Positions 43,032 through 50,719 of a stretch of DNA of 52,629 nt are shown piece after piece. The notes beneath the pieces are model-generated. The model ran no database searches. It was given only the letters and a program-made list of their open reading frames with translations, and was not told the DNA's origin. The position numbers and the translations under genes were made by a program. Numbering within the stretch: position 1 is the first letter of the stretch; each line of letters starts with the position of its first letter. Origin of the DNA: an uncultured Christensenella sp. (GTDB taxonomy: Bacteria > Bacillota > Clostridia > Christensenellales > Borkfalkiaceae); NCBI GenBank assembly GCA_910578195.1, contig CAJTOY010000002.1, positions 19,633 through 72,261 of the forward strand, in the 5' to 3' direction.

Positions 43032-44520
43032 TTTTCTGTTCCTCCCTTGTGAAGCCGCAGAAGGCGAATTTATTTCTTACGGGCGAGGAGGTTACATACC
43101 ACATAAACCTCGTGAACCAGTATAAGACGTATGAAGCGGTTACCGAAATGAAGAATATCAGTCCGCACGAGGCAAGCTCGCCCACGGCTACGAACGCGAG
43201 CAGAAGCGCCGCCGCGATTAACACCGCGTGAAGTTCGAGAATGCCCGTCAAAAGCTTTCTGTAACCCGATTTGACCGCAGATTGAACGATTTTACCTGCT
43301 TTGGTTTCCTTTCTTACCTTTTCGAAGAGAAGGAAATTCGAGCCGCACAGAAGCGTGAGACCGAGAACCGCGGTGATTGCGCCCGCTATCGTCAACTGAA
43401 TTCCGAGAAGCATTATCGCGGTTATCAACGTAAGCGCAAAGATAACAATCATTAACGCGTTGACAAGTCCGAGTCTCTTATATTTCACTACCGAATAGAT
43501 TATAAATCCGAGTATTACAAGGAGCATTGCGACGCCGAGCAGGGGTGCCGCCAAATCGCCGAGCTGCGCGCTTGCGTAAACAATCTGCGCCTCGCTCGCG
43601 TTATAGTTTAAATCGATTGTTTCGCCGTGAACGACAGAGTTGAGAATTACCGCATAATCCTGCGCGTAAGCCTCGTCAACCGAAATGTAGAAGCTGCTTC
43701 TGTCCATCACCTCGGAAACTTCGAGGGAAAGAAGCTTGTTGTCGCCGACGTAGAAGCCGATTGCTTTGTCGTCCTCGGCGCCCATTACAAGGTTGGAAAT
43801 TATCTTAAATCTCTCCTTGCCCTCCTTCGTGAGGTTGACCTTTACGGAGTGATTGCCGCCCACGGAATATTTGCTGACGCTTTTGAAATAATCTTTGATA
43901 TCCTTTTGTATGGGGGTGAGGATATAACCGTCCTTGAATTTGCTTTCGCCGACCTTGGAGTTGCGGAGCGTGAGCTCGCCGTCGTAGGCGAGAAGCTGAA
44001 CGGTACGGCTTATCGCGCCAGTAGCGTTCGAACGCGCGCTTTCGTCATAACGCTTGTAAGACGAGTATGTGAAGTTGGTGGGTACGGTTACCTTTAAGGT
44101 GAACTCGTCCTGAACCGAAACGGAATACGCCGAATAGCCCTTTTGCGCGTAGCGGTTGTTGAGCACCTCCGCGTCCGCAAGCACGCTCGCTTTAAGGCTG
44201 TCGACGCCGTCGGTCAACGCGTCCTTTTCGATATAGACGTTGCCGTGACGCTCGTACTTGTTTTCGTATTCTTCGAGCTTGTCCGCGTCCTCGGGCTTAC
44301 CGAATTCGAAATCGGAAACAGTGATTACGCCCTCGGGATACAGCACGGCATAGGCTTCGCCCGTTAAGTCGCCGCCCATACGGATACTGCTGATAAACGA
44401 ATTATATCTGTCAACGCCGTTCGAACCCGGCACTTGCCAGGAAAACAAGGCGAAGAACGCAAGAACGGCAATTGCTGCAACTAATATTGCGGTCAATACA
44501 GCCGATTTTATTTTGCCCAT
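43024..44520 (-). CDS. secD: Protein translocase subunit SecD, divergent
   Basis: 498 residues. An N-terminal helix (about 7-28) and a large external domain (about 40-325), with IRMGGDLTGE near its start, precede five helices. Where SecD normally has GMAVDANVLIFER this protein has LTLLCGSNFLLFEKVRKE: the membrane Asp is Gly while the following Asn and FE(R/K) remain. The later ILDANVTT is ILELHAVLI. SecD/SecF normally use the proton gradient to pull exported chains. AGGAG lies before the ATG, and a good promoter is upstream. Confidence 0.87.
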   Translation of the reverse strand: MGKIKSAVLTAILVAAIAVLAFFALFSWQVPGSNGVDRYNSFISSIRMGGDLTGEAYAVLYPEGVITVSDFEFGKPEDADKLEEYENKYERHGNVYIEKDALTDGVDSLKASVLADAEVLNNRYAQKGYSAYSVSVQDEFTLKVTVPTNFTYSSYKRYDESARSNATGAISRTVQLLAYDGELTLRNSKVGESKFKDGYILTPIQKDIKDYFKSVSKYSVGGNHSVKVNLTKEGKERFKIISNLVMGAEDDKAIGFYVGDNKLLSLEVSEVMDRSSFYISVDEAYAQDYAVILNSVVHGETIDLNYNASEAQIVYASAQLGDLAAPLLGVAMLLVILGFIIYSVVKYKRLGLVNALMIVIFALTLITAIMLLGIQLTIAGAITAVLGLTLLCGSNFLLFEKVRKETKAGKIVQSAVKSGYRKLLTGILELHAVLIAAALLLAFVAVGELASCGLIFFISVTASYVLYWFTRFMWYVTSSPVRNKFAFCGFTREEQKNG

Positions 44521-44561
44521 TGGTTTGCTCCTAAAACATATACTTATATTTTAACTACTCT

Positions 44562-44590
44562 ATTATAGTAAAAATTTTTATGTCCGTCAA
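44562..44590 (-). promoter_or_regulatory. Sigma-A promoter for secDF
   Basis: On the minus strand TTGACG (44590-44585), a 17-bp spacer and TATAAT (44567-44562), 42 nt before the secD ATG. Confidence 0.85.
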
Positions 44591-44615
44591 TTAATTATTC
44601 TCGCTTGAACAACAT

Positions 44616-45941
44616 TTAACCGCGCTTTTTTGATTTTTTTTGCGCCAAAGTGTGCATACCGCACTCTATGCGCTTTTTCATCATTGCGCACGTCACCTCG
44701 TAGGGTTTGTTGATATCCCCCGCATAGTAATGGTTGTTCGCGCTGCAACCGCCGCTGCAAATAAACTTTGCAAAGCAACTCTCGCAGCCCTTGCGGGTGA
44801 AGAGGCAGTTTTCCGCAAACTTCCCTCTTATGCCGGCGTCGAGCTTGCCCTCGTACACGTTGCCCATTAAAAACTTTTTATCGCCCGCGAACTGGTGACA
44901 GGGATAAATGTCGCCGTTCGGTACTACCGAGAAATACTCGTTGCCCGCGCCGCACGCCGAAACGCGCTTTTGAAGGCATACGCCCCCCTCCAAATCGATA
45001 TTGAAGTGGAAGAAATTGAAACCCTCGCCCTTTTCATGCTTTTCGAGATACTTGTCGCAGAGGTTTTCGTACTCCGCGCAAATTTCGGGTAGGTGCTCTT
45101 CCTTGATTGCAAGGTCGGGTATTGCGGTTACGACGGGTTCGAGGGAAATGCTGTCAAAACCGTTTTCCGCAAGGAATATAACGTCGTTGGAAAAATCGAG
45201 ATTTTTCGAAGTGAACGTTCCCCTGACGTAATAGCTTTTATCCCCGCGCGAGCGGACGAATTTTTTTATGTTGTTTATTACGAGGTCGAAGCTGCCCTTG
45301 CCGTTTTTGGTCTTGCGGATAGCGTCGTGCACTTCCTTTCTGCCGTCGAGACTCAAAACGACGTTTTCCATTTCTCGGTTGAAAAAGTCAATCGCGTCGT
45401 CGTCGAGCAAAAGCGCGTTGGTTGTGGTCGTGAAAAGGAATTTTTTGCCCGCCTTTTCGCCACGCTCGCGGGCATACGCGACCACGTTTTTAATGGTTTG
45501 CAGACACATCAAAGGCTCGCCGCCGAAAAAGTCGGCTTCGAGCACCTTTCTGTTGCCGCTGTTTTCGATTAAAAAGTCAATCGCTTTTTTGGCGGTTTCC
45601 TCGCTCATGACTTCGCGCGCGGAGTGGTACGCGCCCTCGTCCGCGAAGCAGTAACGGCAGCTTAAATTGCAGTCGTGGCAGATATGCAGACAAAGCGCCT
45701 TGACCTCGCTTGATTTCAAAGGGTAAGCTTTGACCTCTTCCTTAAAGAGAAGCCCGCCGTCTTTGAGCGCCTTTATGTCCTCTTCTATTTCGGCGATTTT
45801 CGCGGCGGAAAGCGAGGGCTTGTCCCCGCCCTCGTATTCGGCTTTGAGATAGTCCGCCGTGTCCTTGTCGCACTCGTGCAGACTGCCGCTGCCGACGTCG
45901 TATATGTAATATGTATCTTTATAGTTGAAAACGTGTATCAT
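44616..45941 (-). CDS. scfB: SCIFF peptide radical SAM maturase
   Basis: 441 residues from the ATG of MIHVFNYKDTYYIYDVGSGS, which matches family starts; an upstream TTG at 45980 is less likely. An N-terminal peptide-recognition region leads into the radical SAM core with CNLSCRYC (C91, C95, C98) and ADFFGGEPL. A C-terminal SPASM region has many cysteines (CGAGNEYF, IYPCHQ, CESCFAKFICSGGC, VTCAMM, IEC) for auxiliary iron-sulfur clusters. The enzyme class makes thioether crosslinks in the six-Cys SCIFF peptide encoded upstream. No ribosome site precedes the ATG, and a palindromic repeat lies between peptide and maturase genes. Confidence 0.94.
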   Translation of the reverse strand: MIHVFNYKDTYYIYDVGSGSLHECDKDTADYLKAEYEGGDKPSLSAAKIAEIEEDIKALKDGGLLFKEEVKAYPLKSSEVKALCLHICHDCNLSCRYCFADEGAYHSAREVMSEETAKKAIDFLIENSGNRKVLEADFFGGEPLMCLQTIKNVVAYARERGEKAGKKFLFTTTTNALLLDDDAIDFFNREMENVVLSLDGRKEVHDAIRKTKNGKGSFDLVINNIKKFVRSRGDKSYYVRGTFTSKNLDFSNDVIFLAENGFDSISLEPVVTAIPDLAIKEEHLPEICAEYENLCDKYLEKHEKGEGFNFFHFNIDLEGGVCLQKRVSACGAGNEYFSVVPNGDIYPCHQFAGDKKFLMGNVYEGKLDAGIRGKFAENCLFTRKGCESCFAKFICSGGCSANNHYYAGDINKPYEVTCAMMKKRIECGMHTLAQKKSKKRG

Positions 45942-45955
45942 AGTAATGCCGTATT

Positions 45956-46075
45956 CGCGGTTTATAAGCGAACAAGACAAGGCAAGCGAGCATTTTCGAT
46001 GGGGAGTTTACAATGAAGTAAATGAGCCGAGAAAAGCGCACGCTTAACGCCGTATTGTGAAGGTTATAAACCGCG
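45956..46075. repeat. Dispersed intergenic hairpin repeat, copy A, with terminal inverted repeats
   Basis: 120 bp bounded by a perfect 12-bp inverted repeat, CGCGGTTTATAA (45956-45967) and its complement (46064-46075). Inside are GACAAGGCAAG and a long imperfect stem with tip GTTTAC-aatgaa-GTAAAT (about 45990-46036), then GCGCACGCTTAACGCCGTATT. The element fills the gap between the SCIFF gene and its maturase. No target-site duplication is obvious. Confidence 0.65.
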
Positions 46076-46106
46076 AAAAATGAGGAGCAGAGAATTTTCT
46101 GCTCCT
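46076..46106 (-). terminator. Terminator after the SCIFF gene
   Basis: AGGAGCAGA and TCTGCTCCT form a perfect 9-bp stem (46083-46091 and 46098-46106, 6-nt loop), followed on the minus strand by CATTTTTCG. It should make the peptide more abundant than the maturase. Confidence 0.75.
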
Positions 46107-46124
46107 TACTCTTTTAATATCTTA

Positions 46125-46289
46125 TTATCTGCCTTGATTTTCTTTTTCGGGATTTTGTTCTCTTGTAATTCTTTCACAGCTCTGGTTGCCGACCGTGCAG
46201 CTTGTTTTACAAGCGGACTGGCAAGTGCTTCTGCATTCGCCGCAGCCGGTTACTTTTTTATCGAGGGGAGTTGCTATCGTCTTAATCAT
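46125..46289 (-). CDS. scfA: SCIFF six-cysteine ribosomal peptide precursor
   Basis: 54 residues, too short for usual gene finders. The core CGECRSTCQSACKTSC and then TVGNQSCE carries six cysteines at 16, 19, 23, 27, 31 and 38 and matches the near-invariant SCIFF (six Cys in forty-five) pattern of Clostridia. The N-terminal MIKTIATPLDKK is the leader-like part. AAAGGAG lies 8 nt before the ATG, a sigma-A promoter is upstream and a terminator follows. The adjacent radical SAM maturase is known to install a thioether. The biological role of SCIFF is not established. The C-terminal tail (about 40-54) is longer and more charged than usual. Confidence 0.95.
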   Translation of the reverse strand: MIKTIATPLDKKVTGCGECRSTCQSACKTSCTVGNQSCERITREQNPEKENQGR

Positions 46290-46323
46290 TATGAAATCTC
46301 CTTTAAACTGTTTTTATGACACA

Positions 46324-46352
46324 ATTATAAAATAATATAAAGGAAAATGCAA
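46324..46352 (-). promoter_or_regulatory. Sigma-A promoter for the SCIFF gene
   Basis: On the minus strand TTGCAT (46352-46347), a 17-bp spacer and TATAAT (46329-46324), 35 nt before the ATG. Confidence 0.8.
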
Positions 46353-46357
46353 GTATT

Positions 46358-46726
46358 TTAAGCGCCCTTTTTAATATTGACGGCGATAATGCCCGATATA
46401 CCGCCCGCAACCACACCGAGCAGAATTTCTATCGCGAACTTCCAGCTTACCGCAAGCGAGCCCGAAATCAGTCCGTACAGAAGATATGTAACCAAAACGG
46501 CGGCAAGCCCGTATATCGCGCCCTTGATAAGCCCCTTTTCGCCCCTTATGAAAATAAGTCCGCCCGCCGCAATCGAGATTATTTTAAACACCTGATTCAC
46601 GGGTTTGACGGCGTCGAGCGGCAAACTGAAAAGCTGAATTATAAGCGTGAATATCAGCACGAACGCGAGCGAAATTATAACCGCCGCGGCCGCCGCCTTG
46701 ACTATCTGAAAAATACTTTTACGCAT
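46358..46726 (-). CDS. TIGR04086-family membrane protein
   Basis: 122 residues with four hydrophobic segments (about 10-35, 45-60, 67-88, 95-117) and the glycine-rich end LLGVVAGGISGIIAVNIKKG. It fits the TIGR04086/DUF3792 family, which in Clostridia lies between yajC and the SCIFF gene; its function is unknown. Its ribosome site GGAGGG is inside the 3' arm of the yajC terminator hairpin, and six T separate it from the ATG. Confidence 0.88.
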   Translation of the reverse strand: MRKSIFQIVKAAAAAVIISLAFVLIFTLIIQLFSLPLDAVKPVNQVFKIISIAAGGLIFIRGEKGLIKGAIYGLAAVLVTYLLYGLISGSLAVSWKFAIEILLGVVAGGISGIIAVNIKKGA

Positions 46727-46761
46727 AAAAAACCCTCCGCTTTAATCTATGCGGAGGGTTT
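46727..46761 (-). terminator. yajC terminator that also buries the next ribosome site
   Basis: AAACCCTCCGC and GCGGAGGGTTT form an 11-bp stem (arms 46751-46761 and 46730-46740, 10-nt loop), followed on the minus strand by TTT and the ATG of the next gene. The 3' arm contains GGAGGG, the only ribosome site for that gene. Confidence 0.85.
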
Positions 46762-46767
46762 ATATTT

Positions 46768-47241
46768 TTAGTCCTTTTTAGCCGATTTTTTGCTTGAAGG
46801 CTTTTTTGCGGGCGCTTCCTCGACGACTTCCGCCGCGGGCTCCGCCGCTTCTTCGACTGCGGGCGTTTCTACGACTTCTTCGGTTACAACCTCTTCAACG
46901 GGCGCTTCTTCTTTCTTTTCGTCCTTGTCCGCCACTGCGTCGGTCTGGTAAATGGCTTGTCTGTCGAACTTGATAAAGCATTTGCCCGACTGCTCGGTAC
47001 CCGTTTCGAGCACGAAGGTATTTTCCTCGTTGTCGACCTCTACGACGATGCCGCAGATGCCGCCGATGGTTTTTACCTTGTTGCCGGGCTTGACCGAATC
47101 AATCAGCTTTTTCGCTTCTTCTTCCTGCTTTTTGCGGCGCTTGCCCGAAAAGATAAACATTACGACGATTGCCACAATCATAACGCCGAGTATGACGTAA
47201 GTGAAAATTGTAGAAGATTCTACCAAAAGAGAACTTATCAT
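46768..47241 (-). CDS. yajC: Preprotein translocase subunit YajC
   Basis: 157 residues. One N-terminal helix (about 12-32), the basic SGKRRKKQEEEAKKL and the core DSVKPGNKVKTIGGICGIVV are typical of YajC, a small partner of SecDF. The C-terminal 60 residues are a low-complexity Glu/Val/Ala/Pro tract ending in a lysine-rich tail (KKPSSKKSAKKD), longer than in most YajC proteins. It follows tgt, as in many bacteria, but has its own promoter and terminator. Confidence 0.94.
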   Translation of the reverse strand: MISSLLVESSTIFTYVILGVMIVAIVVMFIFSGKRRKKQEEEAKKLIDSVKPGNKVKTIGGICGIVVEVDNEENTFVLETGTEQSGKCFIKFDRQAIYQTDAVADKDEKKEEAPVEEVVTEEVVETPAVEEAAEPAAEVVEEAPAKKPSSKKSAKKD

Positions 47242-47266
47242 TTTATTAACTCCAAACTTTTTCTAT

Positions 47267-47295
47267 ATTTTAGCTTTTTTATCGACGGTTGGCAA
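47267..47295 (-). promoter_or_regulatory. Sigma-A promoter for yajC
   Basis: On the minus strand TTGCCA (47295-47290), a 17-bp spacer and TAAAAT (47272-47267), 26 nt before the ATG. Confidence 0.7.
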
Positions 47296-47352
47296 GCAAT
47301 TTTTGCGCCCGTACGAAATATTGCACCAAACTTTCACGCGTTTTTGACCGAA

Positions 47353-48474
47353 TTATTTAAAATCGCCGTAATTCGCGTAAAATTCGTTTGCGAACTCCGT
47401 GAGACTGTCCGCGAAAATCGCCTCGCGCATGTCGCGCATGAGCCTATGCAGGAAGGTTATGTTGTGTAGGCTCAACAGCATGGACGAAAGCATTTCGTTG
47501 ACGTTGATAAGGTGCCTCAGGTACGCCTTAGTGTAGTTTTTACAGCAATAGCAGTCGCAATTTTCGTCAAGGGGCGAGAAATCCTCCTTGTAAATTCCGT
47601 TGCGCGCGACTACTTTGCCTTTGGACGTGAACGCCGTGCCGTTGCGCGCGACGCGGGTTGCGAGTACGCAGTCGAACATGTCCACACCCCGCTTAACCCC
47701 CTCTATAAGACAATCGGGGCTGCCCACGCCCATTAAATAGCGGGGCACGCTTTCTGGAAGTTCGGGGCGCATAAGGTCGAGAATTTCATACATTCTCTGT
47801 TTGGGTTCGCCGACCGAAAGCCCGCCTATCGCTATGCCCTCGGTTGCGAACGGCTTCGCGCGCCGCAGACTCTCCATGCGCAAATCGTCGAAGATATTGC
47901 CCTGAATTATGGGGAAAAGCGCCTGGTCGTCGCGGGTCTTGGAATCGAGACAGCGTTTCAGCCAGCCGTATGTGCGCTCCATAGCGGTTTCGGCTTGCGC
48001 GTGAGTGAAGCCTATTTCGCTGCACTGGTCGAACTGCATTATAATGTCCGCGCCGAGGTTTTCCTCGATAGACATGACCTTTTCGGGCGTGAAAAGATAT
48101 TTCGCGCCGTCCACGTGCGAATTAAAATATACCCCTTCATCCTTGATTTTATTCAGCTTCGTAAGGGAAAAAACCTGAAACCCGCCGCTGTCGGTCAGAA
48201 TGGGTCCGTCCCAGTTCATGAACTTGTGCAGTCCGCCCGCCTTTTTAACGAGCTCGTCGCCCGGGCGCACGAATAAATGATATGTGTTCGAAAGAATTAT
48301 GGATGAGCCCGCCTCTTTCAAGTCGCGGGGGTACACCCCTTTAACCGTCGCCTGCGTGCCGACGGGCATATATACGGGCGTTAAAACGTCGCCGTGCGGG
48401 GTGTGAAAAACGCCCGCGCGCGCGCCCGTGTGTTTATCTATATGTTGTACTTCGTAAGAAAAAAATTTGCTCAT
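47353..48474 (-). CDS. tgt: tRNA-guanine(34) transglycosylase
   Basis: 373 residues, the family length. Visible are ILTDSGGFQVFSL (substrate pocket Asp about 95), IQGNIFDDLRMES, the nucleophile region GVDMFDCVLATRVARNG, and the zinc site CDCYCC followed by the His of LLSLHN. Tgt swaps guanine 34 for preQ1 in certain tRNAs, the step before QueA. The 48474 ATG has no good ribosome site. A palindromic repeat separates it from queA, with which it is normally an operon. Confidence 0.97.
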   Translation of the reverse strand: MSKFFSYEVQHIDKHTGARAGVFHTPHGDVLTPVYMPVGTQATVKGVYPRDLKEAGSSIILSNTYHLFVRPGDELVKKAGGLHKFMNWDGPILTDSGGFQVFSLTKLNKIKDEGVYFNSHVDGAKYLFTPEKVMSIEENLGADIIMQFDQCSEIGFTHAQAETAMERTYGWLKRCLDSKTRDDQALFPIIQGNIFDDLRMESLRRAKPFATEGIAIGGLSVGEPKQRMYEILDLMRPELPESVPRYLMGVGSPDCLIEGVKRGVDMFDCVLATRVARNGTAFTSKGKVVARNGIYKEDFSPLDENCDCYCCKNYTKAYLRHLINVNEMLSSMLLSLHNITFLHRLMRDMREAIFADSLTEFANEFYANYGDFK

Positions 48475-48510
48475 AGTTGATTAATTATATTTCCGTATTT
48501 GCACGGGAGA

Positions 48511-48622
48511 CAGGATTGCTTGGCTTAGAAGCAAGCAGGTCGAGGAGCGCAAGCTTTTTCGAGGGGAGCATACACAGATGTATGTGACCCGATAAAAAGC
48601 GAAGCGCAACAAAGAGATGCAC
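48511..48622. repeat. Dispersed intergenic hairpin repeat, copy C
   Basis: About 110 bp between queA and tgt. It contains GCAAGC, GAGGAGCGCAAGC and an imperfect stem TTTTTCGAGGGGAGCATAC / GTATGTGACCCGATAAAAA (about 48554-48598), then GCGAAGCGCAAC. Its stem tip GCATAC/GTATGT differs from copy A (GTTTAC/GTAAAT) at two base pairs, both compensated. The borders are less clear than in copies A and B. Confidence 0.6.
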
Positions 48623-48625
48623 CGC

Positions 48626-49651
48626 TTATAAGACAAGCATCGCGTCGCCGAACGAGAAAAATCTGTACCGCTCACGAACCGCCAAATTATATAAATCAAG
48701 AATTTCTTCCCGCCCCGTCATTGCGGCGACGAGCATTATAAGCGTGCTTTCGGGCAAGTGGAAATTCGTGATAAGCGCGTCCACGCACTTGAATTTATAG
48801 GGCGGATAAATAAAAATTTCGGTGTTGCCGCGGCAAGCCTTCAAAAATCCGTTTTCGTCCGCCGCGCTTTCAAGCGTTCTGACCGAGGTAGTGCCGACGG
48901 CGATTATCCTTCTGCCCTCGCGTCTGGCGCGGTTTATCGTTTCCGCCGCCTCCGCGCTCACCTCGTAATACTCCGAGTGCATTTTGTGGTCTGTGATTAC
49001 CTCTTCCTTGACGGGGCGGAATGTTCCGAGCCCGACGTGAAGAAGCACCTTTGCGACCTCTACGCCCTTTGCCTTGATTTTTTCGAGCAGTTCGGGCGTA
49101 AAGTGCAGACCCGCGGTCGGCGCCGCCGCCGAGCCCTCGGTCTGCGCGTAGACCGTCTGGTAACGGTTTTTATCTTTCAGCTTTTCCTTGATGTACGGCG
49201 GAAGGGGCATATTGCCCGCCTCGTCCAGAATCTCTTCGAAAACCCCGTCGCAGAAAAATCTCACTATCCGCTCGCCCGAGGGTTCGATTCCCTCGATAAC
49301 CAGCGAAAGCTTGTCCGAAACGGTAAGCCTTTTGCCGACAGCGCACTTTCTGCCCGGCTTTACGAGCACCTGCCACACGTCCAAATCCAGCCTTTTTAAA
49401 AGTAGTACCTCGACCGCGCCGCCGTGTTCGGTATGCGCGTACAACCTTGCGGGAAGCACCTTTGTGTTATTCACCACAAGCACGTCGCCCGCTTTCAGAT
49501 AGTCGACTACGTCGCGGAAAATTTTATGCGAGGCGGTTTTGTTTTCTCTGTCGTAGACGAGAAGGCGCGAGCTGTCGCGCGGTTCCGCGGGGGTCTGGGC
49601 AATCAGCTCCTCGGGTAAATCATAGTAAAAATCGGTCTTTAAATATTTCAT
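48626..49651 (-). CDS. queA: S-adenosylmethionine:tRNA ribosyltransferase-isomerase
   Basis: 341 residues with TPAEPRDSSRLLVYDR near the start, YAQTEGSAAAPTAGLHFTPELL (about 168-189) and GRRIIAVGTTSVRTLESA. These are QueA family blocks. It adds a ribosyl group from SAM to preQ1 in tRNA to give epoxyqueuosine. Its ATG overlaps the ruvB stop (ATGA), continuing the clostridial ruvCAB-queA-tgt unit. Confidence 0.97.
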   Translation of the reverse strand: MKYLKTDFYYDLPEELIAQTPAEPRDSSRLLVYDRENKTASHKIFRDVVDYLKAGDVLVVNNTKVLPARLYAHTEHGGAVEVLLLKRLDLDVWQVLVKPGRKCAVGKRLTVSDKLSLVIEGIEPSGERIVRFFCDGVFEEILDEAGNMPLPPYIKEKLKDKNRYQTVYAQTEGSAAAPTAGLHFTPELLEKIKAKGVEVAKVLLHVGLGTFRPVKEEVITDHKMHSEYYEVSAEAAETINRARREGRRIIAVGTTSVRTLESAADENGFLKACRGNTEIFIYPPYKFKCVDALITNFHLPESTLIMLVAAMTGREEILDLYNLAVRERYRFFSFGDAMLVL

Positions 49652-50718
49652 CGGTCTTTATCGAACAAGGAAAGCTGCGCCTTTTGTTTTTCGTTTATTT
49701 TGAAGCCCAGATGCTCGTATCCGCCGCGGAGTGGCATTCTGCCGCGCGGCGTTCTGGCTATGAAGCCGAGCTGTAAAAGATAGGGCTCGTACACGTCCTC
49801 TATCGTGCCCGCGTCCTCGTTTATCGTCGCGGCGAGGGTTTCCAACCCGACGGGCTTGCCGTCGAATTTTTCTATCATGGCGCGCAACAGGCTTCTGTCT
49901 ATCTCGTCGAGCCCGAGCTCGTCTATCTCCATTTTGCCGAGCGCGAAATTCGCGTCGCCGACCGTCACCGAGCCGTTGCCGTTAACCGTCGAAAAGTCGC
50001 GTACGCGCTTTAAAAGTCTGTTTGCGATTCTGGGAGTGCCGCGCGAACGGCGGGAAATTTCCACCGCTGCGGCGTCGTCTATCGCTATGCCGAGGGTCTT
50101 TGCGCTGCGCAAAACTATCTCTTTGAGCTCGGCGGGGGTGTACATTTCGAGGCGGCAGATAATGCCGAACCTGTCGCGTAGAGGATTTGCAATCATGCCC
50201 GCGCGGGTGGTCGCGCCTATCAAGGTAAACTTCTTTAAAGAAAACCGTATGTTCCGCGCGCTCGGCCCCTTGCCGACGATTATGTCGAGCGCGTAGTCCT
50301 CCATCGCAGAATAGAGTATTTCCTCCACGCTGTGGTTCAAGCGGTGTATTTCGTCTATGAACAGCACGTCGCCTTCGTTGAGGTTGGTGAGTATCGCCGC
50401 CAAATCCCCGCTTCTCTCTATCGCGGGCGCGGAGGTCATTTTCAGCTGTCCGCCCATCTCGTTGGAAATTATATGCGCGAGCGTGGTTTTGCCGAGACCG
50501 GGCGCGCCGTATAAAAGGACGTGCTCCAACACCTCGCCCCTCGTCTTTGCGGCGTTCATGTACACTTTTAAGTTTTCCTTGACCTTACTCTGCCCAACGT
50601 ACGCTTCGAGGGTCTTGGGGCGGAGTACGTTTTCCTCGAAATCGTATTCGCCCTTAGTGCTTTGCACTAATCTGTTTTCGCCCCCGAACTCTTCGGGTTC
50701 TTCGTCGTCAAAAAACAT
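49648..50718 (-). CDS. ruvB: Holliday junction branch migration helicase RuvB
   Basis: 356 residues. AAA+ motifs are Walker A GAPGLGKTT (about 71-79), Walker B LFIDEIHRL, sensor 1 LIGATTRAG and sensor 2 RGTPRIANRLLKR, followed by the winged-helix C-terminal domain (GLETLAATINEDAGTIEDVYEPYLL). RuvB hexamers drive branch migration with RuvA. An acidic N-terminus precedes the core. It begins 1 bp after ruvA, with AGAGGAA upstream. Confidence 0.98.
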   Translation of the reverse strand: MFFDDEEPEEFGGENRLVQSTKGEYDFEENVLRPKTLEAYVGQSKVKENLKVYMNAAKTRGEVLEHVLLYGAPGLGKTTLAHIISNEMGGQLKMTSAPAIERSGDLAAILTNLNEGDVLFIDEIHRLNHSVEEILYSAMEDYALDIIVGKGPSARNIRFSLKKFTLIGATTRAGMIANPLRDRFGIICRLEMYTPAELKEIVLRSAKTLGIAIDDAAAVEISRRSRGTPRIANRLLKRVRDFSTVNGNGSVTVGDANFALGKMEIDELGLDEIDRSLLRAMIEKFDGKPVGLETLAATINEDAGTIEDVYEPYLLQLGFIARTPRGRMPLRGGYEHLGFKINEKQKAQLSLFDKDR

Positions 50719-50719
50719 T

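Noticed and set aside
46080..46319. Plus-strand 79-codon frame
   Set aside because: It runs antisense over the SCIFF peptide gene, which has a clear family match, promoter, ribosome site and terminator.
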